Below, piece after piece: positions 1 through 8,773 of a DNA stretch of 64,000 nt (the first letter of the stretch is position 1; each line of letters begins with the position of its first letter). Made by a program: the position numbers and the translations under genes. The notes below the pieces were generated by a model, which searched no databases, was not told the origin of the DNA, and saw only the letters and a program-made list of their open reading frames with translations. Source of the DNA: an uncultured Bacteroidales bacterium (GTDB lineage: Bacteria; Bacteroidota; Bacteroidia; Bacteroidales; SZUA-534); NCBI GenBank assembly GCA_902790595.1, contig CADASL010000004.1, forward strand, positions 372,001 through 436,000. The letters are read 5' to 3'.

Positions 1-553
1 ACGCACCATTGAGGAATCGGATGTCTGCTTCCTAATTATTGATGCCACGCTGGGACTCGAATCGCAGGATTTGAACATTTTCAGTCTGATTGTCAAAAAC
101 CGCAAAGGCGTTGTGATTCTGATAAATAAGTGGGATTTGATTGAGAAGGAAAAGAACACGATGGAAGAGTACGAGGCTGCCGTCAAGGCAAAACTGGCGC
201 CTTTTAACGATGTGCCGGTGCTGTTCATTTCGGCTCTCACCAAACAGCGTGTGTTTAAGGCCGTTGAGACGGCAATGCAGGTTTACAAAAACCGCCGACA
301 AAAAATCTCGACAGCCAAACTGAACGAGGTTATGCTGGCCGCCATCGACAACTATCCGCCACCGACAGTGAAGGGTAAATACATAAGAATCAAATATGTA
401 ACGCAGTTGCCGACGCCGTCGCCGCAGTTTGCCTTCTTCTGCAACCTGCCGCAGTACATTCGCGACCCGTACCGCCGCTACCTTGAGAACAAAATGCGCG
501 AAAACTTTGATTTACAGGGTGTTCCGGTGCAGATTTATTTCCGCGAGAAGTAA
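1..553 (+). CDS. der: GTPase Der, C-terminal part (5' end outside window)
   Basis: Partial gene: the frame is already open at position 2, so the start lies upstream of the window. The visible part is the second G domain plus the KH-like tail of the double-GTPase Der (EngA), which assists maturation of the 50S ribosomal subunit. The NKWD motif (G4) and a following SAL motif (G5) are seen, then the conserved tail with [15 protein letters not shown] and an ending typical of the family. A strong intrinsic terminator follows the stop. The first G domain and the Walker A motif are not in the window, so their integrity cannot be judged. Confidence 0.93.
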   Translation, partial: RTIEESDVCFLIIDATLGLESQDLNIFSLIVKNRKGVVILINKWDLIEKEKNTMEEYEAAVKAKLAPFNDVPVLFISALTKQRVFKAVETAMQVYKNRRQKISTAKLNEVMLAAIDNYPPPTVKGKYIRIKYVTQLPTPSPQFAFFCNLPQYIRDPYRRYLENKMRENFDLQGVPVQIYFREK

Positions 554-577
554 TCATAAATTGAAATAAATTAACGT

Positions 578-609
578 GAGGGGCGAAAATCTGTCGCCCC
601 TCGTTTTTT
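578..609 (+). terminator. Intrinsic terminator after der
   Basis: A 9-bp perfect stem, GAGGGGCGA (578-586) with TCGCCCCTC (594-602), is followed by a T-run. The same GGGGCGA/TCGCCCC core recurs after the genes ending at 20122 and 51082. Confidence 0.85.
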
Positions 610-682
610 ATGCAAAAACGTGTGCGTAATTAAGCAAAACCCTAAAACACAATCCCGAAATTTCACCAACTAAATAAAACCC

Positions 683-690
683 TATCTTTG
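683..690 (+). promoter_or_regulatory. Bacteroidota -7 box for the B12 operon
   Basis: TATCTTTG matches the Bacteroidota consensus TAnnTTTG and lies just before the riboswitch. The -33 region is only a weak match (TTTC near 661-664). Confidence 0.55.
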
Positions 691-697
691 CCCCGTT

Positions 698-905
698 TTG
701 TTGCCGCCTGCGGTTCCGCATCCGGCATTAAAAGGGAATCCGGTGCAAACCCGGAGCAGTCCCGCTGCTGTAAATCTCGTGGTGGGCGGTTCAAACACTC
801 ACTGCCACTGTCCGCAAGGACGGGAAGGCGAGCCGCCTGAGATGAGCCAGAAGACCTGCAAAACGTTTCGCCGAAAGGCTTCGAGGAAAGAACCGTCGGC
901 AGGTG
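698..905 (+). ncRNA. Cobalamin (B12) riboswitch
   Basis: The core reads AAAAGGGAATCCGGTGCAAA, then a CCCGGAGCAGTCCCGC segment with GCTGTAA, which is the classic adenosylcobalamin riboswitch core. A CACTG..CACTG segment and the B12 box AGCCAGAAGACCTGC (845-859) follow. It sits directly upstream of the BtuB-like receptor start at 918, with no long T-run between, so control is probably at translation initiation through a kissing loop or ribosome-site masking. The regulated genes are all cobalamin transport genes, which fits B12-repressed expression. The outer limits of the aptamer are approximate. Confidence 0.93.
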
Positions 906-917
906 ATTTAATTAATT

Positions 918-2867
918 ATGAGGTTATTAACCGTGAGTTTCGCAGTTATGGCGAGTGCTTTGCTGTGGGCTGTACCGATGTTTGCGCAAAGCGACAGCAT
1001 AATCCATCGCGATGTGGAGACTGTTGATGTGGAGGCGCATACGCAGAAGCGTCAGGCTGTGCCTATGCAGACAATGTCAGCCATTGAGATTCAGCAACTT
1101 GGCGTGCAGAATCTGGCCGATGCCGTGCGGCGATTCAGCGGAACCAATGTGAAGGATTACGGCGGTGTTGGCGGACTGAAAACCGTGTCGGTGCGCGGTT
1201 TGGGCGCGGCACATACGGCTGTCAGTTACGATGGCGTAGTGGTGAGCGACTGCCAAGCTGGACATATCGACATCGGGCGTTTTGACATCGGTAGCATCGA
1301 GACCATAGCTCTCACCATCGGTCAGCCCGACGGCCTTCTGCAACCAGCCAGCGCCTTCGCGCAAGCGGCAATGCTCTCAATATCAACTAGAAAGCCCAAT
1401 TTCGCCGAAAGGCAGACCGACGCGCGCGCGCAACTCAAAGGGGGCTCGTTCGGCTACTTCGACGCGCAGGTTGAAGCCGCGCGAAAGGTGCGCCACTCAA
1501 CGCTCTCGGGCACGGCTCAGTTTATGCGCAGCCGCGGCGATTACCGGTACGCCATTCCAAACGTTGACTCGACCGAGAGTGGCCGCCGCCGGAATTCCGA
1601 CATCCGTTCCGCCCGCGCCGAAATCAACCTTTCAACCGCCGACAGCGGCCGCTTCCAAAACCACCTGAAGGCCTACGGATTCTACTCTGAACGCGGCTTG
1701 CCGGGGGCGGTAATTTTCTATTATCAGCAAGCGAAAGAGCGCCTTGCCGACAAAAACTTTTTTGTGCAAAACGATTGCCGTTTACGCTTGAGTGACGATT
1801 TAATGTTCAGATTACAAGCAAAATACAACTACTCGTGGAACCGCTACGAGGACACAAATGTCAAGTACACCGGTGGCCGATACGTTGAACTGAACACGCA
1901 GCACGAGGGCCTTTTCTCTATGGCCGGGCTGTGGAGTTGGCGGCCGGTTTCAGTGTCGCTCGCGGGCGATGTGGTTTACAACACACTTGAAAGCGACATA
2001 AAAGACAATCCGCAACCGCGCCGCTTGACGTTTCTTTCGGCGCTGAACGTGCGTGCGGCTTTGCAACGGTTCGAGGCCACGGCAACACTTGTGGCGCGCC
2101 ACGCGAGCGAGAAGGTGGAGTTCGGCAAGCGTCCCGATGACTTGAAACGGCTCACACCAGCGTTCAGCCTGAAGTGGAGCAGCAATCGGGCAACCATTCG
2201 CGCAATGGCAAAGGCGACCTACCGCATACCGACATTTAACGAATTGTATTACACAACGTTAGGAACTACAGGTTTGAAACCTGAGGAAGCGCGCGAATTG
2301 AATGTGGGTTTCGATTTTGGCACCAGCAAGTTCGATTTTTCAGCCGATTTTTATGCAAACAATGTTGAAAACAAGATAGTTGCAATTCCGACACTGTACG
2401 TTTGGAAGATGGCTAACTACGGAGAAGTCAATATTTTAGGTGTCGATTTGGCTGCCGGAACCGAGTTCAGTGTGGCGGCAGTAAAGTTGAAACTGACGGC
2501 CAACTATTCGTATCAAAAAGCCATCGATGTAACCAACAGCAACTCAAAACTTTACAAATCGCAAATTCCGTACACACCTTTGCATTCGGGCAAGGCGGCG
2601 GCGGTTGCAACATTCGGAAAATACTCATTATCAGCAACAACCATAGTATCAGGCAAGCGCTACTTTTTGGAGTACAACATTCCTGACAACGAAATTGAAC
2701 CTTATGCTGAATTTTCGGCCACAGCAACACGGAGTTTCAATATCGGCCGAAGCCAGTTGACTGCCAGTCTGTCGTGCTTGAACATAACTGATAATCAATA
2801 TAGTGTAATAAAATACTACCCAATGCCGGGCCGACAATTTCAATTGCAAGTGAATTTTACTTTATAG
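918..2867 (+). CDS. btuB: BtuB-like TonB-dependent outer membrane receptor
   Basis: 649 residues. A signal peptide of about 23 residues ends at MFAQS. A TonB plug domain follows (about residues 50-145, including VKDYGGVGGLKTVSVRGLG), then a long beta-barrel with many alternating strands and the terminal FQLQVNFTL strand with a hydrophobic last residue, as needed for BAM insertion. It is shorter than SusC-type receptors and has no N-terminal carboxypeptidase-like domain, as in BtuB. Placement right after a B12 riboswitch and before a BtuG-like gene makes cobalamin the likely substrate; other corrinoids cannot be excluded from sequence. The start is the first ATG after the riboswitch. Confidence 0.88.
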   Translation: MRLLTVSFAVMASALLWAVPMFAQSDSIIHRDVETVDVEAHTQKRQAVPMQTMSAIEIQQLGVQNLADAVRRFSGTNVKDYGGVGGLKTVSVRGLGAAHTAVSYDGVVVSDCQAGHIDIGRFDIGSIETIALTIGQPDGLLQPASAFAQAAMLSISTRKPNFAERQTDARAQLKGGSFGYFDAQVEAARKVRHSTLSGTAQFMRSRGDYRYAIPNVDSTESGRRRNSDIRSARAEINLSTADSGRFQNHLKAYGFYSERGLPGAVIFYYQQAKERLADKNFFVQNDCRLRLSDDLMFRLQAKYNYSWNRYEDTNVKYTGGRYVELNTQHEGLFSMAGLWSWRPVSVSLAGDVVYNTLESDIKDNPQPRRLTFLSALNVRAALQRFEATATLVARHASEKVEFGKRPDDLKRLTPAFSLKWSSNRATIRAMAKATYRIPTFNELYYTTLGTTGLKPEEARELNVGFDFGTSKFDFSADFYANNVENKIVAIPTLYVWKMANYGEVNILGVDLAAGTEFSVAAVKLKLTANYSYQKAIDVTNSNSKLYKSQIPYTPLHSGKAAAVATFGKYSLSATTIVSGKRYFLEYNIPDNEIEPYAEFSATATRSFNIGRSQLTASLSCLNITDNQYSVIKYYPMPGRQFQLQVNFTL

Positions 2868-2889
2868 TTTAACTTTAAATCATTAAAAA

Positions 2890-3963
2890 ATGAAAAAACA
2901 GTTTGTTAAAATTTTGAGTTTGTGCGTGTTAGGCGCAACTACAGTGTTTGTGTCTTGCGACAAGAACAACGATGACGAAAAACCGGAAGTAAAAAGCGAA
3001 AAGCGAGTTTACATCCTGAACGAAGGTTCGTGGAATGGCAACAATTCAACTCTTGATGTGTACTATCCTGACGGCGAAAATACCTATCAATCAAAGATTT
3101 TTGCCGCTGCAAACGGACAAGGTCTGGGCGACACCGGCCAGGATTTAATCGCCTATGGCAATCGCATTTATGTTAGCGTTTGGGGCTCGAACTATCTTGC
3201 AAAACTCGACACAAAAGGCAAAATTGTTGAGAAACACGAATTTACAGCCGAAGAAGGTCAGCCGCGCTATCTTGCTGCAAAAGACGGATTTATCTACGTT
3301 TCGACTTATGGTGGCAAGGTTATGAAGTTCGATACGACTACAATTGCCACATCAATTGGTTCGGTAGAAGTCGGCACGCATCCCGAGGAAATCTGCATTA
3401 ACGGCAACTCGCTGTATGCGGCGATTGCTGGCGACTCACACGTCGCTTACGACAGCACACTGGCGGTTGTCGATTTGGCAGCATTCTCTTTGAAGGAGAA
3501 AATCACGGTCGCTCTCGACCCTACAATTGTTTTGTCTGTAGGCGAAAATCTGTACGTTATACACTATGACACAGTGACTTGGACACAAGAAATAATGGAA
3601 GTCAACCCCACTTCAAAAGCCGTAAAAAAATTCGATGAAGGAGCAAAATTGGCAACTGACGGCATAAATCTGTATTATGTGAAATCATTTACTGATTACA
3701 CGGATTATCCTAATACTAAAACAGTTACATCGTTTGTCAAAAAAGGTTCTGATGCAAGTCCGTTTGATTTGACATCGACACCAGAACTGTCAGCATCGGC
3801 CGTTTATCTATTTGAAATTGACCCAGATAACGGAGATTTCTATATCGGAACAACCGACTACAAAACTAACGGCGTTATCTATCGTTTCGGCAGTGACGGA
3901 AAATTCATCACGAAATTCGAGACAAGCGGTATCAGTCCTAACCACGCCGCTTTCGTTAAATAG
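2890..3963 (+). CDS. btuG: BtuG-like surface beta-propeller lipoprotein (DUF5074/YncE type)
   Basis: 357 residues. The N-terminus is a lipoprotein signal with the lipobox around VSCDKN. The rest is a repeating pattern of short blades (IYVSVWGSNYLAKLD, IYVSTYGGKVMKFD and so on) typical of YncE-like seven-bladed propellers. In Bacteroides, BtuG is a cell-surface lipoprotein that captures B12 with extreme affinity and hands it to BtuB; its gene lies beside btuB as here. Only 22 bp separate it from btuB, so the two are co-transcribed. A terminator follows the gene. Assignment rests on context and fold pattern; the ligand is inferred. Confidence 0.8.
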   Translation: MKKQFVKILSLCVLGATTVFVSCDKNNDDEKPEVKSEKRVYILNEGSWNGNNSTLDVYYPDGENTYQSKIFAAANGQGLGDTGQDLIAYGNRIYVSVWGSNYLAKLDTKGKIVEKHEFTAEEGQPRYLAAKDGFIYVSTYGGKVMKFDTTTIATSIGSVEVGTHPEEICINGNSLYAAIAGDSHVAYDSTLAVVDLAAFSLKEKITVALDPTIVLSVGENLYVIHYDTVTWTQEIMEVNPTSKAVKKFDEGAKLATDGINLYYVKSFTDYTDYPNTKTVTSFVKKGSDASPFDLTSTPELSASAVYLFEIDPDNGDFYIGTTDYKTNGVIYRFGSDGKFITKFETSGISPNHAAFVK

Positions 3964-3980
3964 TTGCTTTACAGAAAAGT

Positions 3981-4008
3981 GGGTGCGCTTTGCGCATCCG
4001 CTTTTTTT
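3981..4008 (+). terminator. Intrinsic terminator after the btuG-like gene
   Basis: GGGTGCGC (3981-3988) pairs with GCGCATCC with one G-T pair and is followed by seven T. It separates the receptor/lipoprotein pair from the ABC transporter genes, so these may be read partly from a separate promoter or by read-through. Confidence 0.75.
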
Positions 4009-4113
4009 GTTTGAATGTCCTTACGGACAGATACTTTATAAAATCCAACACAAAATTTTGAATTTCAATTTTTTATAAATTTTGTTCAATTTTCTCGCAA
4101 AGCGATAGCAACA

Positions 4114-5241
4114 ATGATTAATAATCTGAAACACACGCTTTTAATAGCAATCACCGCTTGTCTTTTGCAGGCTTGCGCCAACCGCGCCAACATTTCGGAA
4201 CAAGGCGAACCAATGCATTTTAAATATGCCACCAACCTGAAAATAAGCCAGTTGGACAGCTGCATTGTTGTTGAATTGCGCAATCCGTGGGACACCGCGC
4301 GGCTGCTGCACGCCTACGTGCTTGTGCCCGCTGATTCGGCTCTGCCGCACTCGCTGCCCACAGGAACGCTTGTCCGCACGCCGGTGCGCCGCGCATTGGT
4401 TTACACGTCGGTGCACACGGGGCTGATTGTTGGTTTGGGCGCGCTCAATCAGATTGCAGGCGTTTGCGATGCCGAATATCTGCAACAACCCATTGTGCGT
4501 CAGCGTATTGTCGACGGGCAAATTGTTGATGCTGGCAATGCTATGAGCCCCGACATTGAGCGAGTAGCCGAAATGCACCCCGATGCTGTGCTGCTGTCGC
4601 CGTTTGAGAATGGCGGCTATGGCCCGATTGAAAAAATGGGTATCCCGATTGTGGAATGTGCTGATTATATGGAAGTTTCGCCATTGGCTTGCGCCGAATG
4701 GATGCGTTTCTACGGTTTGCTTTTCGGTCGCGCCGATGTGGCCGACAGCCTTTTCAGCGTGGTTGAGCGCAACTATTGCTCGCTGCGCGACTCGGCCTTG
4801 CAGACAACCACTCGCCCAACCCTGCTCACCGACCTGAAAACCGGCGCCGCCTGGTACGTGCCCGGCGGATGCAGCACCACAGGCCGTTTCTACACCGATG
4901 CAGGCGCCAATTACCTGTTTGCCGATTTCCAAAAATCGGGCGCCGTTCCGCTGGCTTTCGAGACGGTGTTTGAACGCGCCAACAACGCTGATTTCTGGCT
5001 ATTTAAGTACAACCGCGCCACCGATTACACCTACACCGCGCTTGCCGCCGAGAACGACCTTTACACACAATTCTCGCCCTTCAACACTCGCCAAATCTAC
5101 GGCTGCAACACCGATTATGTGCCTTATTATGACGAAGTTCCGTTCCGCCCCGACTGGTTCCTGCGCGATTTGGTAAGGATTTTTCACCCGGAATTGCTGC
5201 CGGATTATAAATTGCGCTACTTTAGTGCCATTGAAGAGTAA
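4114..5241 (+). CDS. btuF: BtuF-like cobalamin ABC transporter substrate-binding lipoprotein
   Basis: 375 residues. The lipoprotein signal MINNLKHTLLIAITACLLQAC has its lipobox at LQAC. The body matches the Peripla_BP_2/TroA fold: RRALVYTSVHTGLIVGLGAL, then an EIxRV..MHPDAVLLSPFENGG segment and a C-terminal lobe with AAWYVPGGCSTTGRFYTDAG. This architecture serves class-II ABC importers for corrinoids, haem or ferric siderophores. Genes for a FecCD permease and an ATPase follow directly, and a B12 riboswitch heads the locus, so cobalamin is the likely cargo. The gene after it starts inside its last 17 bp or just beyond. Confidence 0.82.
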   Translation: MINNLKHTLLIAITACLLQACANRANISEQGEPMHFKYATNLKISQLDSCIVVELRNPWDTARLLHAYVLVPADSALPHSLPTGTLVRTPVRRALVYTSVHTGLIVGLGALNQIAGVCDAEYLQQPIVRQRIVDGQIVDAGNAMSPDIERVAEMHPDAVLLSPFENGGYGPIEKMGIPIVECADYMEVSPLACAEWMRFYGLLFGRADVADSLFSVVERNYCSLRDSALQTTTRPTLLTDLKTGAAWYVPGGCSTTGRFYTDAGANYLFADFQKSGAVPLAFETVFERANNADFWLFKYNRATDYTYTALAAENDLYTQFSPFNTRQIYGCNTDYVPYYDEVPFRPDWFLRDLVRIFHPELLPDYKLRYFSAIEE

Positions 5242-6295
5242 TAAATTGGTATTCTGTTTTTTAAAGAAAAAAGTGAACCCCACCCGCACCTACATAATAT
5301 TGTCACTTCTGCTCGTCATTCTTGCCGCGCTCAACATTGCGTTGGGTTCGGTGCGGATACCGATGGGTGCCGTTGCCGATATTCTTTCGGGCGGCGATGG
5401 CGGCAATCAGGCGTGGCGGGTGATTGTTTTGCAATCGCGTGTACCACAGTGTATTACGGCGCTGTTTTGCGGCGCGGCATTGTCGGCTGCCGGACTGATG
5501 CTTCAAACCACGCTCGCCAATCCGCTGGCAGGCCCGTCGATTTTGGGTATCACTTCGGGCGCAAGCCTTGGCGTGGCGGTGGTTGCGCTGGCTTCGGGTT
5601 GTTCGTTTTCGGCGGCTGGCAGCCTGATGGGGCTCACGGCCACCATTGCGGGGGCGCTGGTGGGCGCTTTTGTAGTTTTGGTGCTTATTTTGCTGCTTTC
5701 CAGCGTTATCAAGAGCAACGCAATGCTGCTCATTGCCGGAATGATGGTGGGCTACGTGGCGTCGTCGCTCATATCGATACTCAACTTTTTCGCCACAGCC
5801 GAAGGCGTCCATTCCTACACCATTTGGGGGTTGGGCAGTTTCAGCGGCGTTTCGCTTTCGCAGATGCCCGTTTTTGTGGGCACCGTGTCGGCCGGCCTGC
5901 TGATGGCCGTTTTGCTAATCAAACCATTGAACGCCTTGTTGTTAGGCGCCAACTATGCCGAAAATCTGGGCGTCAATATCCGTCGCGTTCGCAGTTTGCT
6001 GCTTGTGGCGACGGGACTGCTATCGGCCATAGTTACAGCCTTTTGCGGACCAATCTCGTTCATTGGTCTGGCCGTTCCGCACGTTGCGCGGATGGTTATC
6101 GGCTCGTCGAACCACAATGTGCTGATGCCAGTTACGATGCTCGTTGGTGCGGTTGTGGCACTGGCGTGCAATCTGGTCTGCCTGTTGCCCGGCAACGCAG
6201 GTGTCCTGCCGCTGAATGCCGTCACGCCGTTCTTCGGTGCGCCGGTAGTGATTTATGTTATTGTCAGTCAGCGAAGAATGCGAAGCTTTGAATGA
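5225..6295 (+). CDS. btuC: BtuC-like FecCD-family ABC permease
   Basis: Up to 356 residues with about ten hydrophobic helices. Family signatures include the GAALSAAGLMLQTTLANPLAGPSILGITSGASLG stretch (residues about 80-115) and a C-terminal FCGPISFIGLAVPHVARMVIG, the coupling region that contacts the ATPase. The gene can start at ATG 5225, overlapping the previous stop by 17 bp, or at GTG 5273, which gives a cleaner N-terminus (VNPTRTYIILSLL) preceded by an A-rich tract. Either start gives a complete permease. With its neighbours it forms a BtuCDF-type importer across the inner membrane. Confidence 0.85.
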   Translation: MPLKSNKLVFCFLKKKVNPTRTYIILSLLLVILAALNIALGSVRIPMGAVADILSGGDGGNQAWRVIVLQSRVPQCITALFCGAALSAAGLMLQTTLANPLAGPSILGITSGASLGVAVVALASGCSFSAAGSLMGLTATIAGALVGAFVVLVLILLLSSVIKSNAMLLIAGMMVGYVASSLISILNFFATAEGVHSYTIWGLGSFSGVSLSQMPVFVGTVSAGLLMAVLLIKPLNALLLGANYAENLGVNIRRVRSLLLVATGLLSAIVTAFCGPISFIGLAVPHVARMVIGSSNHNVLMPVTMLVGAVVALACNLVCLLPGNAGVLPLNAVTPFFGAPVVIYVIVSQRRMRSFE

Positions 6296-6368
6296 AATTT
6301 TTATGAATAATGTTTAATCGTATAATCGATTTGTAGACGGACGATTCACCAATTCACCAATAATAAAA

Positions 6369-7127
6369 ATGCTACTATCCGCTGAAAATCTGACCATTGG
6401 CTATTCCGCACAGCACCCTGTGGCGGCCAACCTGTCGTTGACTCTTGCCAAAGGCCAGTTAACCAGTCTGTTAGGCCCGAACGGTGTGGGCAAATCCACG
6501 CTTTTGCGCACGCTGGCCAACCTGCAGCCGCCGCTGTCGGGCACTATCAACGTTAACGGCGCCAGCATTGCCAGCCTGACGGCGCAGGAACTCTCGCGCA
6601 CCATTGCCCTTGTGCTAACCGACAGAGTATCAGCCGGCGGACTGACGGTTTTTGAACTTGTATCGCTTGGCCGCCAGCCTTACACGGGTTTCTTCGGCCG
6701 ACTGTCTGCCGCTGATAAAGAACTTGTAATCAAGGCTATGACCGATGTGGGTATTGCCGCAAAAGCCGATTGCTACGTGTCGGAACTGTCGGATGGCGAG
6801 CGCCAGAAAGTGATGATTGCCAAGGCGTTGGCACAGCAAACGCCAATAATCATTCTCGATGAGCCAACCGCCTTTCTCGATGCCGCCGCGCGCGTTGAGG
6901 TGCTGCTGCTGCTTCACCGTCTGGCCGCTGAGTCGCAAAAGGCAATCCTGCTTTCAAACCACGACATTGATGTAGCCGTGCAACTGTCTGACAATCTGTG
7001 GCTAATGAATGCCGATGGTGTGCAGAGCGGCTCGGTTGCCGAAATAATCGAAAATGGCTCACTCGATAATCTGTTCAAAAACAGCAATTTGCATTTTGAC
7101 GCTGCCGAGCGGCGGTTTGTGTGGTAG
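6369..7127 (+). CDS. btuD: BtuD-like ABC transporter ATPase
   Basis: 252 residues. Walker A GPNGVGKST at residues 36-44, signature LSDGERQK at about 139-146, Walker B IIILDEPTAFLD at about 159-170 and a switch histidine in SNHDID. The set is complete and the length is normal for FecE/BtuD ATPases. It probably energises the permease encoded 73 bp upstream. The short gap and shared strand suggest one transcript. Substrate assignment comes from the riboswitch and neighbouring genes, not from the ATPase itself. Confidence 0.87.
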   Translation: MLLSAENLTIGYSAQHPVAANLSLTLAKGQLTSLLGPNGVGKSTLLRTLANLQPPLSGTINVNGASIASLTAQELSRTIALVLTDRVSAGGLTVFELVSLGRQPYTGFFGRLSAADKELVIKAMTDVGIAAKADCYVSELSDGERQKVMIAKALAQQTPIIILDEPTAFLDAAARVEVLLLLHRLAAESQKAILLSNHDIDVAVQLSDNLWLMNADGVQSGSVAEIIENGSLDNLFKNSNLHFDAAERRFVW

Positions 7128-7134
7128 TCTGTTT

Positions 7135-7142
7135 TATCTTTG
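7135..7142 (+). promoter_or_regulatory. -7 box for the LytTR membrane regulator
   Basis: TATCTTTG lies 26 bp before ATG 7169 and supports that ATG over an in-frame GTG at 7121, which is upstream of this box. Confidence 0.5.
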
Positions 7143-7168
7143 TCGCGCAATCGGGTAACGACACGTTT

Positions 7169-7990
7169 ATGACAGATAAAAAATCGTTTTTGAACCGGCG
7201 CATTGAACAAGACAAACGCAACATTTGGTTTGTCGGAATCTTCTATGGGATTGCCGTCTACCTGCTTCTTGTTCTGCTTCAGCCATTTGGCATCGACGGC
7301 AGCGGCACGGCAAAATATTTTGAACTGTTGCTGTTCGCCCTGGTTACGTGGCTTGGCGTTGTCGGCTCGCACTTCATTCTGAAACTTGTCTCGAAAGATT
7401 TTTTCGACGCAGAAAACTGGACCATCAAGAAGGAAATTGTTTTCAATCTGGCAGTTGTCGGCGTCATTGTGCTCGGCAACTTCGTGGCGTTCATCGTGCT
7501 TTACAACATTCCGATAACGCCCCGCGGCATCTTTACAGCCGGTTGGCAGACATTGGCGATTGCCACTTGCGTCATCGGCCTGCGTGTCATTCTCGGGCAG
7601 AAAAAATCGGCAGAAACATCTGTGCAAGCATCGCCGACGGCTGACAATGAGCCAATTAGAATCAGCGGAAGCGGCAAAAACGATTTGCTGAACATCGCGC
7701 CAAGCGAACTTCTTTACATTGAATCTGACAAAAACTATTGTAACATAGTTACTTCCGCACAAAAACTGCAAGTCAGGCTCACAATGAGTTCGGCCGAAGA
7801 GCAGTTGACCGGGCACCCTATATTTGTCCGCTGCCATAGGGCTTTCATCGTCAACAAAAGCAAGATTATCCGTCTCGACGGCAACTCGACCATCGGCTAC
7901 AAACTGCAACTTTCGGGCACCGACGATTTGATTCCGGTTAGCCGCACCTATCTGGAAAACATCGCCGATTTCGCCCAAAACAAGCCCTGA
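7169..7990 (+). CDS. Membrane-anchored LytTR DNA-binding regulator
   Basis: 273 residues. Four hydrophobic segments fill the N-terminal half (around IWFVGIFYGIAVYLLLVLL, ELLLFALVTWLGVVG, EIVFNLAVVGVIVLG and LAIATCVIGLRVI). The last about 100 residues form a LytTR domain (LLYIESDKNYCNIV, then FVRCHRAFIVNKSKI and IPVSRTYLENI), which binds direct repeats in promoter DNA. There is no receiver domain and no adjacent histidine kinase, so it may sense a membrane signal itself. It starts just after the B12 ATPase gene but has its own -7 box. The regulated genes are unknown; the membrane redox group downstream is one possibility. Confidence 0.8.
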   Translation: MTDKKSFLNRRIEQDKRNIWFVGIFYGIAVYLLLVLLQPFGIDGSGTAKYFELLLFALVTWLGVVGSHFILKLVSKDFFDAENWTIKKEIVFNLAVVGVIVLGNFVAFIVLYNIPITPRGIFTAGWQTLAIATCVIGLRVILGQKKSAETSVQASPTADNEPIRISGSGKNDLLNIAPSELLYIESDKNYCNIVTSAQKLQVRLTMSSAEEQLTGHPIFVRCHRAFIVNKSKIIRLDGNSTIGYKLQLSGTDDLIPVSRTYLENIADFAQNKP

Positions 7991-8118
7991 AATTCGTCCC
8001 AAAAATCCGCCGCCCGTCCCACCAGTACGGCATTTGTACCCAAAAACGGGCAGTCTGTCCCCGCCTATTGCACGCCTGAAAACGTTGCTTTTGCTTTGCC
8101 GGCACAAACGGATTTGAA

Positions 8119-8730
8119 ATGGTTGAATCACTACTCATCGGACTCAGTACAAGCGCGTCGTGCGTGGCGCAATGCGGCAACATCATTCTGTCGATAATAA
8201 TGGCCGAAAAGAAGAGCGTCGGTCAGTCGTACGGGTTGCTCAGTGGCTTTATGCTTGGCAGATTGCTGATATACAGCGGAATATCGGCGGTAATATCGCT
8301 AATCGACTCGGCCGCCACTATTCCGGCAGGCGTTACGGCCGTCAGCCTGATAGCGGTAAGCGCTATTATGCTGATTTACAGCATTGGAAAGACAAAGCAA
8401 CTCTGCCTTGGCCATCATTTTACACGCAAAATCTACAGCGCGTGCCACGGGCGCATAAGTCTGCTTGCCTTTGCGGCTGGCGCACTGTCGTCGCTGAATA
8501 TATGTCCGCCGATTATCAGTCTGATAGCCAGTTCGATAGGAACGAAAGCAGTGTTTGCCAATTTTGCTATGTTCTTCATCGGAACATCGGTTTTCTTCCT
8601 GCCAATGCCGCTCATTGGCGCGATTAAAAACACCGAGGCCGTAACCAAAACCGGCCGGGCCGCAGCACTGATTGTCAGCATAATATTTCTGGCAAAAGGA
8701 ATCGGAATATTGACAAGTGGACAAATCTAA
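8119..8730 (+). CDS. TauE/DsbD-like integral membrane protein
   Basis: 203 residues with six predicted membrane helices. The N-terminus SCVAQCGNI holds a CxxxC pair in the first helix, and LSSLNICPPI holds a further cysteine-proline site, as in the DsbD_2/UreH_2-type relatives of sulfite exporters and cytochrome c biogenesis proteins. Such proteins move electrons or metal ions across the inner membrane. The next gene encodes a polyferredoxin, 43 bp away, so a joint redox role is likely. The exact substrate cannot be told from sequence. Confidence 0.65.
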   Translation: MVESLLIGLSTSASCVAQCGNIILSIIMAEKKSVGQSYGLLSGFMLGRLLIYSGISAVISLIDSAATIPAGVTAVSLIAVSAIMLIYSIGKTKQLCLGHHFTRKIYSACHGRISLLAFAAGALSSLNICPPIISLIASSIGTKAVFANFAMFFIGTSVFFLPMPLIGAIKNTEAVTKTGRAAALIVSIIFLAKGIGILTSGQI

Positions 8731-8773
8731 CAATCTGAATTTTAATTCATTAACTTCTAAATAATTAATTACA

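Noticed and set aside
4141..4932. 263-codon minus-strand frame
   Set aside because: Antisense shadow of the BtuF-like gene with no recognisable domain.
6914..8131. 405-codon open frame on the minus strand
   Set aside because: It is antisense to the 3' end of the BtuD-like gene and to the LytTR regulator gene, which have clear motifs; the frame has no family signature.
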